Origin: Porphyromonas bennonis DSM 23058 = JCM 16335
GTDB taxonomy: Bacteria > Bacteroidota > Bacteroidia > Bacteroidales > Porphyromonadaceae
Length of the DNA: 64,000 nt
Direction: 5' to 3'
Assembly (NCBI RefSeq): GCF_000375645.1
Contig: NZ_AQWR01000002.1
Span: forward strand, 58,392 to 122,391
Each line of letters starts with the position of its first letter. The stretch's first letter is position 1. This document shows, in pieces, positions 1 to 9,866 of the stretch. Under the pieces are notes generated by a model. It had not been told where the DNA came from. It ran no database searches and saw nothing but the letters and a program-made list of their open reading frames with translations. Made by a program: the position numbers and the translations under genes.

Positions 1-1
1 A

Positions 2-448
2 TACACCGGTGAGGGAGCAAAGACGATCATCCCCGCTAAGGCGACCGCCAAGATCTCTACCCGACTCGTAGCCAATCAGGATAAGGATAAGATCATCGGC
101 GCCTTTGAGCCCTATATCAAGGAGCTCGCTCCGGACACCGTGCGTGTCAAGGTGACCAACCTGAGCGGCACCGATGCGTACAATTGCCCGACCGACCTAC
201 CTGCCTACAAGGTGGCAGAGGATGCCTTTGAGGCTGTATGGGGCAAGCGTCCCATTGCCTATCATAGTGGTGGCAGTATCGGCGTGGTGATCCTCTTTGA
301 GCGGATCCTCCAGACGAAGACTATCCTTATGGGCTTCGGTCTCGGCTCTGACGGCATCCACTCGCCGAATGAGAACTTCCCGCTGACCAACTTCTACAAC
401 GGCATCGAGACGGTTGCGGAGTTTTACGCCCGCTTCGGTCACAAGTAA
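2..448 (+). CDS. M20-family dipeptidase, C-terminal part (gene enters from the left edge)
   Basis: The frame is open from base 2 to the stop at 446-448, so the 5' part lies outside the window. The visible 148 residues are the C-terminal lobe of an M20/ArgE/DapE-type metallopeptidase. GGSIGVV (after YHS) matches the conserved GGSIP-like loop. HSPNEN near the end supplies the late metal-binding histidine that closes the M20 active site. Family knowledge: such Bacteroidetes enzymes are cytosolic dipeptidases of about 450 residues. The stop is 3 bp before the deaminase start, so the two are probably co-transcribed. Substrate cannot be told from this fragment. Confidence 0.85.
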   Translation, partial: YTGEGAKTIIPAKATAKISTRLVANQDKDKIIGAFEPYIKELAPDTVRVKVTNLSGTDAYNCPTDLPAYKVAEDAFEAVWGKRPIAYHSGGSIGVVILFERILQTKTILMGFGLGSDGIHSPNENFPLTNFYNGIETVAEFYARFGHK

Positions 449-451
449 TCT

Positions 452-1741
452 ATGTCCTCACTACTGATCCAGAATGTACTCCTGCCCTCCGATGACCGTC
501 GGAGGGCAGATGTACTGATAGAGGGAAGTCGGATCTCTAAGATCGGCTCCGTCTCCCCGTCTGACTATCCGGAGGCAGACCTGATCGAGGGGGACGGGCT
601 GGCTATCATACCGGGCTTCGTGAATGGTCACACCCACTCGGCGATGACCTTCTTCCGTGGCTACGGCGATGATCTCAATCTGATGGACTGGCTCAATAAT
701 ATGATCTGGCCCGTAGAGGCTCACCTCACGGAGGAGGACATCTACTGGGGTGCCCGTGTCGCTACACTCGAGATGGTCAAGAGCGGCACCACAGCCTTCC
801 TCGACATGTACACCCTCCCCGAAGGGACGGCTCGAGCTGTGGAGGAGAGCGGTCTGCGAGCCAACCTTTCTTATACCCTCTTTGACCGATGGGATGAGGA
901 GCGGGCGGCGCTGGACCGCAAGCGGCTGGAGGAGTACCTTCGGCTCTTCAGCACCTTTTCAGATAGGGTGCAGCTATCAGTCGGTCCTCACGCCATCTAC
1001 ACGGTATCGGCTGAGCAGCTCAAGTATGGATCCGACTTTGCGAAGGCAAATGGACTCCTCGTCCACCTTCATCTCTCGGAGACCTACACCGAGTGGCGCG
1101 ATTGCTGCGAGAAGTACGGCACGACACCGGTTCGCTTCCTCGATCAGATCGGAGTGCTGTCGGACAATCTTGTACTGGCTCACGGACTATGGCTCGACAG
1201 CGAGGAGATCCGTATGCTGGCCGACCATGGCTGTAGCGTGGTGCATAACCCTGCTTCGAATATGAAGCTCGCCTCGGGGAGCCAATTCAGATACGAAGAG
1301 TTGCGCCGCCGGGGTGTCCGGGTAGGACTGGGGACGGATGGCGTCTCCAGCTCAAATAACCTCGACATGATCACGGCGATGAAGTGCGCCTCCTTTATGG
1401 GAAAGAGCTGGAGCGGAGATCCGACGATGAATAAAGCGGGAGATCTCTTCGACAGCGCTACTCGCATCGGAGCGGAAATACTTCGCCTGGAGAGTGGTCG
1501 CATTGAGGAGGGCTATCTTGCCGATGTCTGTCTGGTCGACCTCTCCCGACTCGATATGACGCCGACACACAGCTTGATCTCCAACCTCGTCTACGCCACC
1601 AATGGCGACGTCATCGACACGACGATCGTCGATGGGAAGGTGCTGATGAGACACCGTGTCATACCGGGAGAGAGGGAGATCAGGGAGCACTTCGAGGAAG
1701 TGTCCAAGGAGCTCTTCCGTCGCAGCGGTGTAGCAGTATAA
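452..1741 (+). CDS. mtaD: amidohydrolase, 5-methylthioadenosine/S-adenosylhomocysteine deaminase type
   Basis: The 429-residue protein is of normal length for the MtaD/SsnA branch of the amidohydrolase superfamily. The metal motif HTH is at residues 60-62 within GFVNGHTHSAM. HLHLSET, LAHGLWL and GLGTDGVSSSNN carry the remaining metal-binding and catalytic His/Asp residues in the expected order. Such enzymes deaminate MTA, SAH or adenosine to the inosyl forms. Purine nucleoside phosphorylase follows 18 bp downstream and could cleave the product, so a two-step salvage route is inferred. The ATG lies 3 bp after the dipeptidase stop. A chlorohydrolase-type relative with another aminohydrolase substrate is the main alternative. 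Confidence 0.88.
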   Translation: MSSLLIQNVLLPSDDRRRADVLIEGSRISKIGSVSPSDYPEADLIEGDGLAIIPGFVNGHTHSAMTFFRGYGDDLNLMDWLNNMIWPVEAHLTEEDIYWGARVATLEMVKSGTTAFLDMYTLPEGTARAVEESGLRANLSYTLFDRWDEERAALDRKRLEEYLRLFSTFSDRVQLSVGPHAIYTVSAEQLKYGSDFAKANGLLVHLHLSETYTEWRDCCEKYGTTPVRFLDQIGVLSDNLVLAHGLWLDSEEIRMLADHGCSVVHNPASNMKLASGSQFRYEELRRRGVRVGLGTDGVSSSNNLDMITAMKCASFMGKSWSGDPTMNKAGDLFDSATRIGAEILRLESGRIEEGYLADVCLVDLSRLDMTPTHSLISNLVYATNGDVIDTTIVDGKVLMRHRVIPGEREIREHFEEVSKELFRRSGVAV

Positions 1742-1759
1742 TCATATAACACTCAAGAG

Positions 1760-2581
1760 ATGAATCTACAAGACTATCAGGCAGCCGCCGATTACCTCCG
1801 TCCATTTGTACCGGAGGGGACAAAGGTGGCGATCACACTCGGAAGTGGGCTCGGGAAGCTCGCTGACCGCATAGAGAATGCTAAGGTAATCCCCTACAAG
1901 GACATCCCTAACTTCCCCGTCAGTACGGCGGTGGGACATAAGGGCAACCTGATCATCGGGACGCTGGACGGCGCGCCGGTGATCGCCATGCAGGGGCGAT
2001 TCCATTACTACGAGGGTTATCCGATGGATAAGGTCACTTTCCACGTTCGAGTCTTCCACCTCTTAGGCATCGAGTACCTCTTTGTATCCAATGCTGCCGG
2101 CGGACTCAATACTTCATTCCATGTGGGCGACCTGATGATCATCACCGATCACATCAATTGGCTTCCCAATCCTCTGATCGGGCCCAATATCGATGCCTTT
2201 GGTCCCCGCTTCTCAGATATGACTCGCCCCTACGATCGGGGGTTGATCCACGAGGCTGAGAGACTCTCAGGTGAGTTGGGAATCTCCCTCCAGAGAGGGG
2301 TCTACGTCGGATGGACAGGTCCCTCCTATGAGACGCCTGCCGAGTGCCGTATGCTCTCCCTCATCGGAGGGGACGCCATCGGCATGAGTACTGTGCCGGA
2401 GGTGATCGTGGCTCGTCACTGTGGAATGCACGTCTTCGGGATGTCCTGCATCACCAACGAGTGCTTCAATAATGACCCCGAGTACGTTAACGATGAGAAT
2501 GATGTGATCCGGGCAGCGGATGCAGCCTCGGACCGCATGACGAAGCTCTTCGGACGACTGATTGCCTCGATCTATGCCTAA
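1760..2581 (+). CDS. punA: purine nucleoside phosphorylase (PNP family 1)
   Basis: This 273-residue protein matches trimeric PNPs. [11 protein letters not shown] is the phosphate-binding start, VSNAAGGLN and DHINW line the active site, and [10 protein letters not shown] with AIGMSTVPE form the purine-binding stretch. It cleaves (deoxy)inosine and guanosine with phosphate to the free base plus ribose-1-phosphate in the cytosol. It sits between the deaminase and the GH92 gene; its stop overlaps the next start by 8 bp. Whether it also uses the methylthioinosine the deaminase could make cannot be seen from sequence. Confidence 0.95.
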   Translation: MNLQDYQAAADYLRPFVPEGTKVAITLGSGLGKLADRIENAKVIPYKDIPNFPVSTAVGHKGNLIIGTLDGAPVIAMQGRFHYYEGYPMDKVTFHVRVFHLLGIEYLFVSNAAGGLNTSFHVGDLMIITDHINWLPNPLIGPNIDAFGPRFSDMTRPYDRGLIHEAERLSGELGISLQRGVYVGWTGPSYETPAECRMLSLIGGDAIGMSTVPEVIVARHCGMHVFGMSCITNECFNNDPEYVNDENDVIRAADAASDRMTKLFGRLIASIYA

Positions 2582-4814
2582 GAGTGCCGCAGCCGTTGCT
2601 GCTGCCTTACTCTCACTCCTTTGCGCTCTTGCCCACGGGCAGGAGCGCCTTGTGGAGTATGTGGATCCCTTCATCGGGACCACCAATTACGGCACGACCA
2701 ATCCCGGTGCCCGATGTCCGTGGGGGATTATGTCTGTCACACCCTTTAACGTCATGGGTTCGGACAGCAACACCTACGACAAAGACAGTCGCTGGTGGAG
2801 TACACCATACGAGTGGACCAACTCCTTCCTCACCGGCTTTGCGCACGTCAATCTGAGCGGTGTCGGCTGCCCGGATATGAGCTCCCTCCTGCTGATGGCT
2901 ACGACCGGACCGCTGGAGCCGGACTACCATAAGTATGGGACCGGCTACAGCGCGGAGCGTGCCGAGCCGGGGTACTATGCCGTTCGGCTAGACCGCTACG
3001 GCATATCTGCCGAGCTTACCTCCACTCTGAGGACCGGAGTGAGCCGATTCACCTTCCCTGCCGGTGAGAGCCACGTACTACTCAATCTCGGTGAAGGGCT
3101 GACAAATGAGTCGGGGGCTTTCCTTAGGCGAAAAAGTGAGACTGAGATCGAGGGGATGAAGCTACTGGGGAACTTCTGCTACGATGTCCCTCAAGCGGTC
3201 TATCCGATCTACTTTGCCCTCCGTGTGTCCAAAGCGCCCAAGCAGACCGGCTGGTGGAAGCATCAGCGCCCGATGACTGCCGAGGCGGAGTGGGACCAAC
3301 ACGCTGGTAGGTATAAGGTCTACACAAAGTACGGACGGGAGATTGCCGGAGACGACATAGGCGCTTACTTCACTTATGATACAAGTGAGGGGGAGTCGAT
3401 CGAAGTCCGACTTGCCGTCTCTTTCGTCAGCACAGAGAATGCCTGGCAAAATATGGAGGCGGAGACGGCGAAGCTCTCTTTCGCTCAACTCCGGGAGCGT
3501 GCCTCCTCAAGCTGGGAGAAGGAGCTGAGCCGCATCACCGTGGAGGGCGGTACTGAGGAGCAGCGGAAGGTCTTCTACACAGCACTCTACCATACGATGA
3601 TCCAGCCGAGCATTCTCCAGGATATCAATGGTCAGTACCCGACTATGGAGAGCGACAGCGTGGGACAGACGGCACACGACCGGTATACCATCTTCTCTCT
3701 ATGGGACACCTACCGCAACGTCCACCAGCTGATGACCCTGGTCTATCCGGAGCGGCAGCTCGATATGGTTCGGTCGATGATCGATATGTACCGGGAGGGG
3801 GGCTGGCTGCCCCGCTGGGAACTGATCGGGCGTGAGACGCTCACGATGGAGGGAGATCCCGCCATACCGGTAATCGTCGACACGTGGCTCAAGGGGCTTA
3901 GAGGCTACGACATAGAGACTGCCTATGAGGCAATGCTTAAGTCTGCTACCCTGCCGAGTGAAGCAAATCTCCTGAGGAGGGACAACGATGACTACCTCCG
4001 ACTCGGATATGTACCTCTTAGGGGAAAGTACGACAACTCGGTTTCCCATGCACTCGAGTACTGCGTAGCGGATCATGCACTAAGCATCCTCGCCGACTCA
4101 CTCGGGCACAAGAAAGAGGCGGAGCGCTTCTATAAGCAGAGCCTCGGCTACAGACACTACTTTGACCCGGAGACAAAGACGCTTCGGCCTAAGCTGCCTG
4201 ACGGCTCTTTCCTATCGCCCTACGACCCTGAGCTGGGGAAGAACTTTGAGCCCAATCCCGGATTTCACGAGGGTTGCGCTTGGAATTACGCCTTCTTTGT
4301 ACCCCACGACATCCCCGGGCTGGTCCGTCTTCACGGCGGGCGAGAAGCCTTTATCCGTCATCTTCAGAGCGTATTTGATGAAGGGTACTACGACCCCTCC
4401 AATGAGCCGGACATTGCCTATCCCTACCTCTTTACCTATTTCCGTGGAGAGGAGTGGCGGACGCAACAGTTGGTGAGCGAATTGCTGGCAAAGCACTTTC
4501 GAGCGACACCTGACGGGATCCCGGGAAATGACGATACCGGCACCATGTCCGCCTGGGCGGTCTTCTCTATGATGGGCCTCTACCCAGACGTACCCGGCGT
4601 ACCTGAGTATGCCCTGACGGCACCCACCTTTGATCGGATCACAATCCGTCTCGACTCGAGCTGGTACGGCTCCGACCGACTCATCATCGAGGGGGCACCG
4701 CGAGACGCAAAGAGCTATATCAAGGGAATACGCTTCAATGGTAAGCCACTCAAACGTCACAGGATCTCGCACGAGATACTGCGGCAGGGCGGCGTGCTGA
4801 GCTACGAGTACTAA
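2574..4814 (+). CDS. GH92 family alpha-mannosidase, secreted
   Basis: I start at ATG 2574 (746 residues); an in-frame TTG at 2562 is less likely because the signal peptide begins at the ATG. The leader is a hydrophobic run ending ALAHG-Q, suited to signal peptidase [21 protein letters not shown] is the N-terminal hallmark of GH92. [24 protein letters not shown] and [11 protein letters not shown] are the conserved (alpha/alpha)6-barrel motifs that carry the catalytic acids and calcium ligands. Family knowledge: calcium-dependent exo-alpha-mannosidases acting on N-glycans, in the periplasm or on the surface. A GH2 beta-mannosidase at 34.8-37.3 kb may complete mannan-core removal. Linkage specificity is not readable here. 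Confidence 0.93.
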   Translation: MPKSAAAVAAALLSLLCALAHGQERLVEYVDPFIGTTNYGTTNPGARCPWGIMSVTPFNVMGSDSNTYDKDSRWWSTPYEWTNSFLTGFAHVNLSGVGCPDMSSLLLMATTGPLEPDYHKYGTGYSAERAEPGYYAVRLDRYGISAELTSTLRTGVSRFTFPAGESHVLLNLGEGLTNESGAFLRRKSETEIEGMKLLGNFCYDVPQAVYPIYFALRVSKAPKQTGWWKHQRPMTAEAEWDQHAGRYKVYTKYGREIAGDDIGAYFTYDTSEGESIEVRLAVSFVSTENAWQNMEAETAKLSFAQLRERASSSWEKELSRITVEGGTEEQRKVFYTALYHTMIQPSILQDINGQYPTMESDSVGQTAHDRYTIFSLWDTYRNVHQLMTLVYPERQLDMVRSMIDMYREGGWLPRWELIGRETLTMEGDPAIPVIVDTWLKGLRGYDIETAYEAMLKSATLPSEANLLRRDNDDYLRLGYVPLRGKYDNSVSHALEYCVADHALSILADSLGHKKEAERFYKQSLGYRHYFDPETKTLRPKLPDGSFLSPYDPELGKNFEPNPGFHEGCAWNYAFFVPHDIPGLVRLHGGREAFIRHLQSVFDEGYYDPSNEPDIAYPYLFTYFRGEEWRTQQLVSELLAKHFRATPDGIPGNDDTGTMSAWAVFSMMGLYPDVPGVPEYALTAPTFDRITIRLDSSWYGSDRLIIEGAPRDAKSYIKGIRFNGKPLKRHRISHEILRQGGVLSYEY

Positions 4815-4817
4815 GTC

Positions 4818-6071
4818 ATGAGCTTAGAGCGAGATATTGCGCGGAAGTTCCTCTACAGCGAGACTGCGAAGCCCCGGCTGCGACCGGTGGTGAAGGTCTC
4901 GACCATAGGTATAGCCTTGGGGATCCTGCTGATACTGATCTCCTTCTTCATCATTGACGGCTTCAAGCAGGAGATACGAAGCAAAATCGACGGTTTCATA
5001 GGCAGTGTGAAGATCTCCAATCCGGACAATACATTCAATAGGTACACCATTCCGCTGGATCTCCCCGAGGGTCTGACCGACAGCCTGAAGGCGATCGCCC
5101 GAAGTCGTGACCCCAAGGCTGCAGTCTACACATTCGCCGATGAGATGAGCCTGATCAAGGTCGACTCCACCTTCCGTGCAGTCGCCTTCCATGGAGTGGA
5201 CTCACTCTTCAATGCCGACTTCTTTGCGAAGTATATGGTTGAGGGAGAGATTCCACGCTTTACGGGCGAGTCGGATGAGGAAGTGCTGATGTCGACGACG
5301 CTGGCTAAGCTCTTTGATCTTAAGGTGGGCGACCGCTGCCTCTCCTACTTCACCGATGGGGAGAGTTTCAAGGTTCGTCGTCTCACGGTAGCCGGGCTAT
5401 TTTACACCGGATTTGAGGAGTACGATCAGGCACTGCTGGTGGGGGATATCCGGTTGGTCCGTTCCGTCGCCGGCTTCGACGACGACCAGGTCGGGGGCAT
5501 ACAGATACACCTGACCGACCACAGTCAGGTCGGACAGGTCTTCGACCACTGCTTTGACTACTTAGCGGACCGCAATGGGCGGTATGAAGAGCGATACACG
5601 ATGTTCACCTCCGAGGAGCTCTACCCGGGCATCTTCAGCTGGCTCGGTCTCTTGGATGCCAATGTCTATATGATCCTAGCGCTTATGATCGTCGTCGCCG
5701 GCATTACGATGATCACCGGCATCATCGTCCTTGTATTGGAGAAAGTGCGCGCCATCGCTCTCCTAAAGACGCTCGGTCAGTCGGATAAGTCGCTGAGGAG
5801 GGTCTTCCTCCACATATCAGCATTCGTGCTGGGTCGCGGCGTGCTGTGGGGCAATGCCCTTGCGCTGCTCCTTGCAGGCATACAGATGACCTGGAAGCCA
5901 CTTAAGCTCGACCCCTCACAGTACTACACCGCCTATGTGCCGATGGAGATCCGGTGGGAAACCCTTCTCTTCACTAATCTCATCATCGTCATCTCTGTCC
6001 TGCTCCTGGTGCTGATCCCCACACGGGTGATCGGCAAGATTCATCCGGCGCAGGTCCTAAGATTTGAGTAA
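4818..6071 (+). CDS. LolC/LolE-like FtsX-family ABC permease
   Basis: The 417-residue protein has one N-terminal membrane helix (VSTIGIALGILLILISFFII), a long periplasmic domain of the MacB-core type (about residues 45-265) and three C-terminal helices of the FtsX fold (about 275-410). This is the topology of LolC/E subunits that release lipoproteins from the inner membrane, and of related MacB-like permeases. No ATPase subunit is adjacent. It starts 3 bp after the GH92 stop and precedes ribH by 21 bp. Role in lipoprotein transport is inferred from fold and N-terminus (MSLERDIARKFL, typical of Bacteroidetes LolE-like proteins). Confidence 0.8.
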   Translation: MSLERDIARKFLYSETAKPRLRPVVKVSTIGIALGILLILISFFIIDGFKQEIRSKIDGFIGSVKISNPDNTFNRYTIPLDLPEGLTDSLKAIARSRDPKAAVYTFADEMSLIKVDSTFRAVAFHGVDSLFNADFFAKYMVEGEIPRFTGESDEEVLMSTTLAKLFDLKVGDRCLSYFTDGESFKVRRLTVAGLFYTGFEEYDQALLVGDIRLVRSVAGFDDDQVGGIQIHLTDHSQVGQVFDHCFDYLADRNGRYEERYTMFTSEELYPGIFSWLGLLDANVYMILALMIVVAGITMITGIIVLVLEKVRAIALLKTLGQSDKSLRRVFLHISAFVLGRGVLWGNALALLLAGIQMTWKPLKLDPSQYYTAYVPMEIRWETLLFTNLIIVISVLLLVLIPTRVIGKIHPAQVLRFE

Positions 6072-6092
6072 AACCAATAGAGTATATACCAT

Positions 6093-6575
6093 ATGTCTAC
6101 AACCAATCTCAGCAACTACGACCCCACGACCATCCCTGACGCGACCGGCAAGAGAGTCGCCCTCGTCGTCTCCGAGTGGAATGATCAGGTCACGAATAGT
6201 ATGGCCCAGGGCGCCATCGACACGCTCAAAGAGTATGGCGTGCAGGAGGAGGATATCCTCGTGGAGTATGTGCCAGGAAGCTTCGAGCTCATCTATGGCT
6301 GCAACCGAATGCTCCAGACAGAGGAGCTCGACGCGATCCTCGCCATCGGCTGTATCGTCCAGGGCGAGACGCCCCACTTCGACTACCTCAGCCAGTCGGT
6401 CGCCGTCAACCTCGGCAAGCTCAATGCCGACACCATCGACGTGCCGATCATCTTCGGTGTCCTCACCACCAACACCATGGAGCAGGCGACCGACCGCTCC
6501 GGTGGTAAGCATGGCAATAAGGGCATCGAGGCAGCCGTCACAGCCCTTAAGCTCATCGGCCGCTTCGGCAGATGA
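6093..6575 (+). CDS. ribH: 6,7-dimethyl-8-ribityllumazine synthase
   Basis: The 160-residue protein is the full length of RibH. VSEWNDQVT near the N-terminus, YVPGSFELI, GCIVQGETPHFDY (with the catalytic His) and FGVLTTNTMEQATDR are all present. It condenses the ribityl-aminouracil precursor with dihydroxybutanone phosphate in the penultimate step of riboflavin synthesis, usually as a 60-mer or pentamer. No other rib gene is nearby. It is the last gene of the + run, followed directly by a strong bidirectional terminator. Confidence 0.97.
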   Translation: MSTTNLSNYDPTTIPDATGKRVALVVSEWNDQVTNSMAQGAIDTLKEYGVQEEDILVEYVPGSFELIYGCNRMLQTEELDAILAIGCIVQGETPHFDYLSQSVAVNLGKLNADTIDVPIIFGVLTTNTMEQATDRSGGKHGNKGIEAAVTALKLIGRFGR

Positions 6576-6596
6576 AGCTTGACATCCTATTATGAG

Positions 6597-6630
6597 AAAA
6601 GGCTTCTGCAATTGCAGAGGCCTTTTTTCT
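6597..6630. terminator. bidirectional rho-independent terminator between ribH and the chromate transporter
   Basis: A perfect inner palindrome TCTGCAATTGCAGA is flanked by GGC/GCC and A-run/T-run arms. The T-run on the + strand (6623-6628) serves ribH. The A-run at 6597-6600 gives a T-run for the opposing transporter gene. It sits between two convergent stop codons. Confidence 0.9.
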
Positions 6631-6632
6631 TT

Positions 6633-7163
6633 TTAGATATAAATGAGATAGCCGGCTAGTCCGGAGAGGATCATCAGCAGGATGGGATGGACCCACCGCT
6701 TAAGCATACAGACGAGACAGGCGAGGAAGAGGACGATACTCCATACGTCGATGAAGTTGTCCGGAGTCATCAGGAGCAGAGCGGCAGAGGCTATGAGACC
6801 TGCCGTTACCGGTCGGATCCCGACAAAGAGTCCCTGTACATGCTTATTGTCGATGAAGCGCCTGTAGGCACGACTGATGAGGAAGCAGAGGACAAAGGAG
6901 GGAAACATCACCGCCAGTGTGGCTGCGACTGAGCCGAGCACATTTCCTCCGGTGACGGTATAGCCAATATAAGTAGCGCTATTGATCCCGATCGGACCCG
7001 GTGTCACCTGCGAGATAGCTACGATGTCAGTGAATTCCTGCATCGTCAGCCAGTGGTAGTGATCCACAACCTCCTCCTGGATCAGCGGCAGCATGGCATA
7101 CCCCCCGCCAAAGCCAAGGAGACCAATCTTAAGGTAGACCCATATAAGCTGCAGGTAGATCAT
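6633..7163 (-). CDS. chromate transporter (CHR family), second half-size subunit
   Basis: This 176-residue membrane protein is a short-chain CHR protein. It carries the signature GLLGFGGGYAMLPLIQEEV in the first helix and TPGPIGINSATYIG after the second. It overlaps the preceding CHR gene by 4 bp (ATGA), and the two would make one functional antiporter as a heterodimer. Family knowledge: CHR proteins export chromate, probably in exchange for sulfate; native substrates in anaerobes are unclear. Last gene of the dppIV-lipA run. Confidence 0.9.
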   Translation of the reverse strand: MIYLQLIWVYLKIGLLGFGGGYAMLPLIQEEVVDHYHWLTMQEFTDIVAISQVTPGPIGINSATYIGYTVTGGNVLGSVAATLAVMFPSFVLCFLISRAYRRFIDNKHVQGLFVGIRPVTAGLIASAALLLMTPDNFIDVWSIVLFLACLVCMLKRWVHPILLMILSGLAGYLIYI

Positions 7164-7768
7164 CCCTTATCCGGCTCATCAGTGTGTCGCACTGACTTGC
7201 GCAGCACGACAGAGTAAAACCATCCTCCCAGTGCACCCACTATAATGACCACAACGGGGCTCACCCCGCCAAGCCAGATCAGCAGGGCCGAGGTGATCGG
7301 GATCCATAGCCAATAGTAGGGAAGTCGAAGCCCCCGCCAGAGCTTCACCACCGGTGCTACGATCAACGCGACAACTGCGGGACGAATGCCATTAAAGATC
7401 GCATCGACAGTAGGATTATCTCTATAAGAAACGGCAAAGATGGCGATCGTCAGCATAATGAGGAAGCTCGGCAGTGTCGTCGCAATACCTGCAAGCACTG
7501 CTCCTATCGGGCCCGCCAGTCGCATACCTATGAATATGGAGATATTGACTGCAAATACCCCCGGCAGCGACTGTGTCAACGCCAGTAAGTCAATAAACTC
7601 CTCATCCTCGAGCCAGTGATACTTCTCCACCACCGTCTCGCGGATCATCTCTATCATCGCGTACCCTCCACCAAAGGTGAAGCCACCGATGACAAAGAAT
7701 GAGCTGCAGAGTCGCCAAAGGAGCCGAGAGCGAGTCTCCTCCTTCGTCTCCTTGGTGTCAGAGGTCAT
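7160..7768 (-). CDS. chromate transporter (CHR family), first half-size subunit
   Basis: The 202-residue protein has a charged N-terminal tail and then GGFTFGGGYAMIEMIRETVV, the CHR signature, followed by SLPGVFAVNISIFIG and several hydrophobic helices. It is paired with the 176-residue CHR protein downstream by a 4-bp overlap. The tandem half-size arrangement is the usual short-chain CHR form. It follows the lactonase-family gene with a 6-bp gap. Confidence 0.9.
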   Translation of the reverse strand: MTSDTKETKEETRSRLLWRLCSSFFVIGGFTFGGGYAMIEMIRETVVEKYHWLEDEEFIDLLALTQSLPGVFAVNISIFIGMRLAGPIGAVLAGIATTLPSFLIMLTIAIFAVSYRDNPTVDAIFNGIRPAVVALIVAPVVKLWRGLRLPYYWLWIPITSALLIWLGGVSPVVVIIVGALGGWFYSVVLRKSVRHTDEPDKG

Positions 7769-7774
7769 AAGGGA

Positions 7775-8926
7775 TCAGTTATCAAAGCTCTCCCAGAGGA
7801 TAAATACCGGTCGATCGGTTCGGATCGCCTTCTTCATCGGAGTCAGTTCGCCACTCTTGCGGTCCCGCTTATAGAAGCTCACCAGCGAGTCGTCTCTCTG
7901 AGCAACGGCGATATAGCTGTCGTCGGGGCTGATCGCGAAGTGACGCGGATGACGTCCCGTGGGAGTAGTCGAGAGGTAGGAGAGCCGCCCACTCTGCTTA
8001 TCGACGCGGAAAGAGATGATCGCATCCTGCCCTCCGTCCCTGTGGCTGGTGTAGAGGAAGTGACCGTCGTGGCTGAGGGCAATGTGTCCCCCGCTCTTCC
8101 CCGTGCGGTGTGTGGATATGCGCTGGATCTCAGTCAGTACGCCGTTGTCGTTGCGGTAGACAAAGATCTGAGGAGTGAATTCGCAGACGACGTAAGCAAA
8201 CTTGTCGTTCTTACTGAGGATGATATGCCGGGGACCGGAGCCCTTGGGGAGTGTGATCTGATTGGCATCAAGGGTGATCGGCGGCGTATCGGTGTGGATG
8301 CCGAAGTGGAGGACCTTATCCAGTCCCAGGTCGGTAGCAAAGAGCTGCGAGCCGTCCGACGTGAAGTAGACCGAGTGGGGGTGAGACACGCCCTTATCCC
8401 CTATCTGAATATGCCAGTCTACCGGTGCCAGCACACCCTTGCTGTCACTCTCCGTGAGGCTTATGCTCCCTCCTGCATAGTTGGCCGACACTACATAGGA
8501 GCCGTTGGTCGTTACATAGGTGGGACCCTCTCCTATGGTGTAGGTCTTGCTGAGGAGGCTAAGCTCACCGCTACTGGGATCAAGCTTGTAGGAGGAGAGC
8601 GTCGACTCACGCTCCGTCTCGTTGGTCACAAAGAGCGTGCGACGATCCTTGCCGAGCACCATAAAGGAGGGCGAAGCCGCCGAGACTGTCCCGGTATGCT
8701 CCATAGCCATAGTGACCGGATGAAGCGTAAAGCTCTGTATCTCCCCTTCGTCAGGCGTACTTCCGAGCGATCCGACAAGCATGACGTAGTGATGATCCGT
8801 CGTAGTCTCCGCAGCCTCATCTCCATACTCATGGGTGGTCTGACGGAGCAGCCCGCAGCCGGTGGTGAGGAAGGCGGCAAGCGAAGCGACGATGGCAGGA
8901 CGAAGTATCTTGGCGTAAGTATTCAT
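7775..8926 (-). CDS. lactonase-family beta-propeller lipoprotein (6-phosphogluconolactonase-like)
   Basis: I start at ATG 8926 (383 residues), because a lipoprotein signal begins there: a hydrophobic run ending LTTGC, with Cys as the lipidation site. An upstream in-frame start at 8953 would overlap lipA by 11 bp and hide the signal. Repeated blades such as GSGPRHIILSKNDKFAYVVCE, TSHRDGGQD and GRHPRHFAISPD are characteristic of the YbhE/Pgl seven-bladed propeller family. The family includes 6-phosphogluconolactonase and muconate-cyclising relatives. A lipid-anchored extracytoplasmic form makes a pentose-phosphate role doubtful. It lies 16 bp after lipA. Confidence 0.85.
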   Translation of the reverse strand: MNTYAKILRPAIVASLAAFLTTGCGLLRQTTHEYGDEAAETTTDHHYVMLVGSLGSTPDEGEIQSFTLHPVTMAMEHTGTVSAASPSFMVLGKDRRTLFVTNETERESTLSSYKLDPSSGELSLLSKTYTIGEGPTYVTTNGSYVVSANYAGGSISLTESDSKGVLAPVDWHIQIGDKGVSHPHSVYFTSDGSQLFATDLGLDKVLHFGIHTDTPPITLDANQITLPKGSGPRHIILSKNDKFAYVVCEFTPQIFVYRNDNGVLTEIQRISTHRTGKSGGHIALSHDGHFLYTSHRDGGQDAIISFRVDKQSGRLSYLSTTPTGRHPRHFAISPDDSYIAVAQRDDSLVSFYKRDRKSGELTPMKKAIRTDRPVFILWESFDN

Positions 8927-8942
8927 ATTTATCTCGATTGGA

Positions 8943-9866
8943 CTATTTATCATCTCTTCTCACCTGGGTGCGACGAGCAGCCAGATCCCTCAGGTCGAGG
9001 AAGTTCTTAGCGGTATCAAACTGGTCAGCGGCATGGTACGAGGAGCGCACGAGCGGTCCACTCTCCACATGCTTGAGACCGATCGCCCTACCCTCCTCGG
9101 CATAGACCCTGAAGCGGTCCGGGTGGATGTACTCCACGACAGGGATATGCTGGCGCGTGGGACGGAGGTACTGACCGATGGTCATCGTCTGCACGCCTAT
9201 ATCGTAGCAGTCGCGCATCGTCTCCAGCACCTCCTCCTCTGTCTCGCCGAGCCCAAGCATAATGCCGGTCTTAGCGATGAAGCCCTGGTCAGCTATGTGT
9301 CTCAGCACGTCAAGGCTCCCATCGTAGGTTGCCCGGTAGCGGACATGCGGGGTCAGGCGTCGGACGGTCTCCACATTATGGCCCACCACATCAGGACCCG
9401 CCTCGAGGACTGTATCGACAGCGCTCATGTCCCATCTGAAGTCCGGTATCAGCACCTCGATCTTTGTCTCCGGTGAGAGCCGACGGATGGCACGGACCGT
9501 CTCGGCCCAGTGTGCTGCGCCACTGTCCTCCAGATCATCCCGATCCACCGAGGTGACGACGGCGTAGCGTAGACCCATCTCTCGGACGCTTCGAGCTACG
9601 GACTCCGGCTCGTCAGGATTGAGGGCCGGCGGCTTACTCATGTAAGCGGTGGCGCAGAAGCGGCAGCGCCGGGTGCAGTAGTTTCCCCCGATCATAAAGG
9701 TGGCAGTGCCGTGACTCCAGCACTCCGCCCGATTGGGGCACTTACCGCTGGCGCAGATCGTATGTAGCCCGCCAGAGGTGATGGTGTGGGAGGTATGGCT
9801 GTAGCTGTCGGTACTGCTGAGATCGATCTTCAGCCAGGCCGGCTTGCGTGGTTCGTCTCTCATCAT
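8943..9866 (-). CDS. lipA: lipoyl synthase
   Basis: The 307-residue protein has both iron-sulfur cluster motifs of LipA: CASGKCPNRAEC (auxiliary cluster, CX4CX5C) and CTRRCRFC (radical SAM, CX3CX2C). The C-terminal RSSYHA provides the conserved serine ligand of the auxiliary cluster. It inserts two sulfurs into protein-bound octanoyl chains for pyruvate and oxo-acid dehydrogenases and the glycine cleavage system. The start overlaps the DPP IV stop by 4 bp. Whether Met-1 or Met-2 initiates is unresolved. No lipB is adjacent. Confidence 0.97.
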   Translation of the reverse strand: MMRDEPRKPAWLKIDLSSTDSYSHTSHTITSGGLHTICASGKCPNRAECWSHGTATFMIGGNYCTRRCRFCATAYMSKPPALNPDEPESVARSVREMGLRYAVVTSVDRDDLEDSGAAHWAETVRAIRRLSPETKIEVLIPDFRWDMSAVDTVLEAGPDVVGHNVETVRRLTPHVRYRATYDGSLDVLRHIADQGFIAKTGIMLGLGETEEEVLETMRDCYDIGVQTMTIGQYLRPTRQHIPVVEYIHPDRFRVYAEEGRAIGLKHVESGPLVRSSYHAADQFDTAKNFLDLRDLAARRTQVRRDDK

